Shown here: one piece after another, positions 61,057 to 64,000 of the stretch
How the letters are laid out: every line of letters starts with the position of its first letter
Numbering within the stretch: the stretch's first letter is position 1
From: Roseateles depolymerans
GTDB lineage: Bacteria > Pseudomonadota > Gammaproteobacteria > Burkholderiales > Burkholderiaceae_C
Reading direction: 5' to 3'
Length of the DNA stretch: 64,000 bases
NCBI GenBank assembly: GCA_003241055.1
Contig: QFOD01000008.1
Coordinates: forward strand, 1 to 64,000
Made by a program: the position numbers and the translations under genes
Notes under the pieces: model-generated
Databases searched by the model: none
What the model saw: the letters and a program-made list of their open reading frames with translations, nothing else
What the model was told of the DNA's origin: nothing

Positions 61057-62144
61057 GCGTGCACCGCCGCGCCCAGCGCGGGCAGCCTCCAGGTGGTGGC
61101 CACGTCCGCATAGGGCGCATAGCGACTGCCCAGGTTGGTCGTGACCGCGATCAGGTAATGCAGTCCGCCGTCGCCATTCACGATGCCGGCATCGCTGCTG
61201 TAGTTCTCGGTGTTGCCGGTCTTGTGGGCGAAGCGCGCCGGAATGCCCGGCACCCAGCCGCTCATCGCGCGCAGCGACTCGCTGGACAGGATCTCGTTGA
61301 GCTTCTGGGCGTCCAGCGCGCGCCGGACCACCGCGCGGCTGGCCTCCGACAGCAGCGGCGCCGCACCCGACGGCAGCCAGGGGGCGGCCGGCGCGTCGGC
61401 ATCCAGGCGCCACATCAGCCGAAGCGCGTCCCAGGCCGTCATCTGGATCTGGCCCACGCCAGCCCCCGAGCCATTGCCCCAGCCGCCATCGGGCTGGGTG
61501 TTGGCCAGGCGCAGGCCCGGAAGGCCCTCGGCCTCGAAGAGCGCGTGCAGCTCGTTGTGCACCTCGCGTCCGCCTTCCCGCCGGATGGCGCCGCGCGCAT
61601 GCAGGTGCGCCACCAGCGCCGAGGTGGCCTCGTTGCTGCTGACGGTGATCATGTCGAACAGCCAGTCGGCCACCGGCCGGGTCTGGTTGGCATAGCCCCA
61701 GGGCAGCGTCCAGTCGCTGCGGCCGGCGTCCACCAGCCGGCCCACGCCCACGGCCACCATGGTCTTGAGCAGCGACGCCGGATAGGGCGCGACGAAGCGC
61801 GGCCCCTGCCCGAACCAGGCGGGGAAGGCGATCCGGCTCCAGTCCGCGCCGGGCAGCCAGGCGTAGGAGTTGCCTGCCGCATCGCGCACATCGGCGCAGA
61901 ACGCGATGTTGTCGACCCGGCCGGCCGGCCCGTCGAAATGCGCCACCAGGCCCTGCGGATGCTCGCGCGAGAACAGCACGTTGGCGCAGACCGGGGCGCG
62001 ATCCGGCCCGAAGCTGGCCACGGCCAGATCGATGCTGGGGTGCACCCCCACCGGCCCGCCGGCCCGGCGCGCATCGGCCGTCAGCTCGAAATGCTGGGCC
62101 AGCACCGCCTGCCGCAGTGCCTCGGCCAGAGCCTGGGCCTTCAT
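61023..62144 (-). CDS. Beta-lactamase/PBP-fold serine hydrolase, no export signal
   Basis: 373 residues with all three motifs of class A-type penicillin-recognising enzymes: SLLK (S124, K127), SSN at about 169-171, and HKTGNT (about 307-312). An N-terminal domain of about 110 residues (SIDLAVASFG, IAFCADVRDAAGNSYAW) precedes the catalytic part. No signal peptide or anchor is seen, which is unusual for this fold and suggests a cytoplasmic amidase/esterase/peptidase. It overlaps dadA (ATGA) upstream and ldcA downstream. Possible role: hydrolysing D-residue peptides to feed DadA (inference). Periplasmic beta-lactamase activity is unlikely. Confidence 0.88.
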   Translation of the reverse strand: MKAQALAEALRQAVLAQHFELTADARRAGGPVGVHPSIDLAVASFGPDRAPVCANVLFSREHPQGLVAHFDGPAGRVDNIAFCADVRDAAGNSYAWLPGADWSRIAFPAWFGQGPRFVAPYPASLLKTMVAVGVGRLVDAGRSDWTLPWGYANQTRPVADWLFDMITVSSNEATSALVAHLHARGAIRREGGREVHNELHALFEAEGLPGLRLANTQPDGGWGNGSGAGVGQIQMTAWDALRLMWRLDADAPAAPWLPSGAAPLLSEASRAVVRRALDAQKLNEILSSESLRAMSGWVPGIPARFAHKTGNTENYSSDAGIVNGDGGLHYLIAVTTNLGSRYAPYADVATTWRLPALGAAVHAWLSPTQAPSS

Positions 62145-63406
62145 GCGGCGGCCAGGCTGAGGCCGTCCAGCGGCAGGGGGCTGTTGCGGCCGGACAGCTG
62201 TTCCGCGACGATGTTGGCCGTGGCAAATGAGAAGGTGAAGCCCAGCGCACCGTGGCCGACGTTGAGCCACAGGCCCGGCACGCCGCTCTCGCCGACGATG
62301 GGGGCGCCCGACGGCGTGGCCGGACGCAGGCCGGCCCAGGGCACGGCGCGCTCGTAGTCGGCCGCGCCCGGGAAGGTGGAGCGCACCGAGCGCTGCAGCG
62401 AGGCCAGCCGCGTCGGGTCCAGCCGGGTGTCGTCGCCCACCAGGTCCACCATCGCCGCCACGCGCAGGTCGCTGCCGATGCGAGCGTAGAGGATCTTGCG
62501 TTCGAAGTCGGTCACGCTGACCTCGGGCGGGCGATGCGCCGCGCTGATCGGCGCGGTCAGGCTGTAGCCCTTGAGCGGATACAGCGGCAGCTGCACACCC
62601 ACGCTGGCCGCCAGCGCACGGCTTTGCAGGCCGGCCGCCAGCACCACGGCATCGGCCGCCAGTTCGCCGTCGGCCAGCTGCACGCCGCGCACGGCGCCGC
62701 CGGCGTCGCGCACGAAGCCCTGCACCGTCGCACCCAGCCGACCGCGGAAGCCGCCGTGCAGCTGCAGGCGTTCGTACAGAACCTCGCAGAAGGCATGGCA
62801 GTCGGCCACCGCCTCGCCAGCGGTGAAGATGCCGCCCGCCAGCGCCGCATCGCCCTCGGCCAGCGCGGGCTCCAGGGCCACGCACTCGGCGAACGACAGC
62901 GCCTGCTCCGGCCCGCCGGCCTTCACCCGCGCGGCCACCCGCGCGAACTCGGCCGGCTGGCGGTACACCACCAGCTTGCCCGGCGAGCGCAGCGCGATGC
63001 GGTCGCCCAGCCCGGCCAGCGACTGCAGCTGGGCGAAGGAGGCCTGGCTGTAGGCCCCCAGCGCCAGCAGGCGCTCCGTCATGCGCCGGTTCACCGGCCC
63101 GCGGCAGGCGCGCAGGAAATCGATGATCCAGGACCACTGCGCCAGGCGCCAGCCCGAGGTGGCCAGCGGCCGGAACCGCAGCGGCCCGTCCGGGTCCAGC
63201 AGCCAGCGCACGGCCTTCAGCGGCACGCCGGCATCCGCCAGCGGCGACACATAGCGATAGCTCAGCTGGCCGCCATTCGCATGGCTGGCGCCACCGGCCA
63301 CCTCGGCGTCACGCTCGATCAGCGTGACCCTGTGCCCTCTCTCCAGCAGCGCCCAGGCGGTGGTCAAGCCCACCACGCCGCCGCCAATCACCACGCAATG
63401 CTTCAT
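62141..63406 (-). CDS. dadA: D-amino acid dehydrogenase, DadA family
   Basis: FAD enzyme of 421 residues that oxidises D-amino acids to 2-oxo acids at the inner membrane surface. FAD-binding motif VVIGGGVVGLTTAWALLERGHRVTLIE is at the N-terminus, ANGGQLSYRYVSPLADAG near 43 is the DadA signature, and PLKGYSLTAPI, AGLRPATPSGAPIVGES and NVGHGALGFTFSFATA lie later. DadA usually handles D-alanine. First of three overlapping genes with the serine hydrolase and ldcA, which fits degradation of D-residue peptides. The alanine racemase gene dadX is absent here. Confidence 0.93.
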   Translation of the reverse strand: MKHCVVIGGGVVGLTTAWALLERGHRVTLIERDAEVAGGASHANGGQLSYRYVSPLADAGVPLKAVRWLLDPDGPLRFRPLATSGWRLAQWSWIIDFLRACRGPVNRRMTERLLALGAYSQASFAQLQSLAGLGDRIALRSPGKLVVYRQPAEFARVAARVKAGGPEQALSFAECVALEPALAEGDAALAGGIFTAGEAVADCHAFCEVLYERLQLHGGFRGRLGATVQGFVRDAGGAVRGVQLADGELAADAVVLAAGLQSRALAASVGVQLPLYPLKGYSLTAPISAAHRPPEVSVTDFERKILYARIGSDLRVAAMVDLVGDDTRLDPTRLASLQRSVRSTFPGAADYERAVPWAGLRPATPSGAPIVGESGVPGLWLNVGHGALGFTFSFATANIVAEQLSGRNSPLPLDGLSLAAA

Positions 63407-63544
63407 CCTGCCCTAGGGTCCCTGTTGTTGATCGCAGGGTAGTGAGGGCCGCCCCCGCCTGCCAATGAAAGCGGCGGCGACGGCCATCACCGAGCGTTAT
63501 GACCGCTGACGGGTGGTGGCGTCAAGGCCGGGCGAGTGGCCCGT

Positions 63545-64000
63545 CTAGAGCCCCGGCGTGGGCTGGCTGCGCTGGCGGAAGAAGGCGTCGATCTGGTCGC
63601 GGTAGAGCCGCTCCGTCTCGGGCGGCAGCCGCGGCATCTGCGTGGCGCGCAGCATCGCCGCCCCCTCGGGCGTGCCCAGCGCGCGGTCGATCAGCCGGAT
63701 CGCGGCCAGGCCCCAGGGCGTGCGCGAACAGGCCACGCCCCCCACCACCATGCCCGTGACGCCGCGGATGGGCAGCATCGCCAGATCGGCCAGCTCGGGG
63801 CGCTGGCGCGCCTGCACGTCGACCATGAAGGGGAATTCGAGCGCGTAGTCGGCATGCCCGCGCAGCAGCATGGGCAGCACATTGCTGCCGAAATCGCCGG
63901 TGGCCACCTCGGTGCTGAGCGGCTGGCGCTGCAGCATCGGGTCGATCTGGGCGCCATAGCTGCGGCCCTGCACCCGCACGCCACGCAGCCGCGGGTCGGC
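63545..64000 (-). CDS. Periplasmic solute-binding-like protein, C-terminal part
   Basis: Only the last roughly 150 residues are in the window; the gene continues past 64000. Visible segments (QGRSYGAQIDPML, FGSNVLPMLLRGHADYALEFPFMVDVQ, GGVACSRTPWGLAAIRLIDRAL) resemble the second lobe of solute-binding family 3-like proteins of the uncharacterised TIGR02285 type. The C-terminus is RLPPETERLYRDQIDAFFRQRSQ. It is 138 bases upstream of dadA on the same strand, so the two may be co-transcribed. Ligand unknown. Confidence 0.75.
   Translation of the reverse strand, partial: ADPRLRGVRVQGRSYGAQIDPMLQRQPLSTEVATGDFGSNVLPMLLRGHADYALEFPFMVDVQARQRPELADLAMLPIRGVTGMVVGGVACSRTPWGLAAIRLIDRALGTPEGAAMLRATQMPRLPPETERLYRDQIDAFFRQRSQPTPGL

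Noticed and set aside
61023..62144. Chromosomal beta-lactamase
   Set aside because: Motifs fit the fold, but lack of export signal and operon with dadA and ldcA argue against a periplasmic resistance enzyme.

Overview
The window is very GC-rich and almost wholly coding, with short gaps, frequent 1-4 base gene overlaps and strong third-position GC bias. Gene content points to a Burkholderiales betaproteobacterium of the Rubrivivax/Leptothrix/Roseateles type. The signs are a Bug-family tricarboxylate-binding protein, PEP-CTERM surface proteins, the rsmB-DUF4390-ntrY-ntrX block, and a complete membrane-bound [NiFe] uptake hydrogenase with its H2 sensor. The taxon is an inference; no rRNA gene is present.

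Layout. 0.1-3.3 kb: three tandem paralogous secreted proteins of unknown function, each built from three cysteine-bracketed modules. 3.4-8 kb: gapA, then four PEP-CTERM proteins. 8.2-27 kb: a 22-gene minus-strand hydrogenase locus, in transcription order hupS L E C D F G H I J K, hypA B F C D E, hoxA, hoxB, hoxC, hoxJ. It encodes the exported enzyme and its cytochrome b anchor, maturation factors for the Ni-Fe(CN)2CO site, and an H2-sensing regulatory hydrogenase with kinase and sigma-54 activator. A sigma-54-like promoter lies ahead of hupS. 27.2-32.7 kb: a LysR-controlled divergent cluster (MFS pump, frameshifted aldo/keto reductase, alcohol dehydrogenase, cupin-carboxymuconolactone decarboxylase fusion).

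33-43 kb: tRNA-Phe, an NtrY/NtrX-like two-component system with DUF4390 and rsmB, then folE, a TlpA-like protein, LemA, queC and a DUF4139 protein. 42.6-43.15 kb: a gene-free 527-bp element bounded by perfect 52-bp inverted repeats. 43.2-48.1 kb: a small accessory gene, proA, a Bug-type binding protein, and a two-gene unit for a haloacetate-type dehalogenase and a tartrate/malate dehydrogenase.

48.2-64 kb: a broad set of genes for peptides and amino acids with D-residues. These are a dipeptide-binding protein, LysR regulator and D-Ala-D-Ala dipeptidase (VanX/DdpX); a Tat-exported LD-carboxypeptidase; lipoprotein PBP4 coupled to an ornithine cyclodeaminase/alanine dehydrogenase-type enzyme; a large TonB-dependent receptor; a cytoplasmic operon of D-amino-acid dehydrogenase, beta-lactamase-fold hydrolase and LD-carboxypeptidase; and several periplasmic solute-binding proteins. 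I infer a scavenging or recycling function for murein-type peptides. Together with the three-module cysteine proteins at the left edge, this is the least described part of the window.
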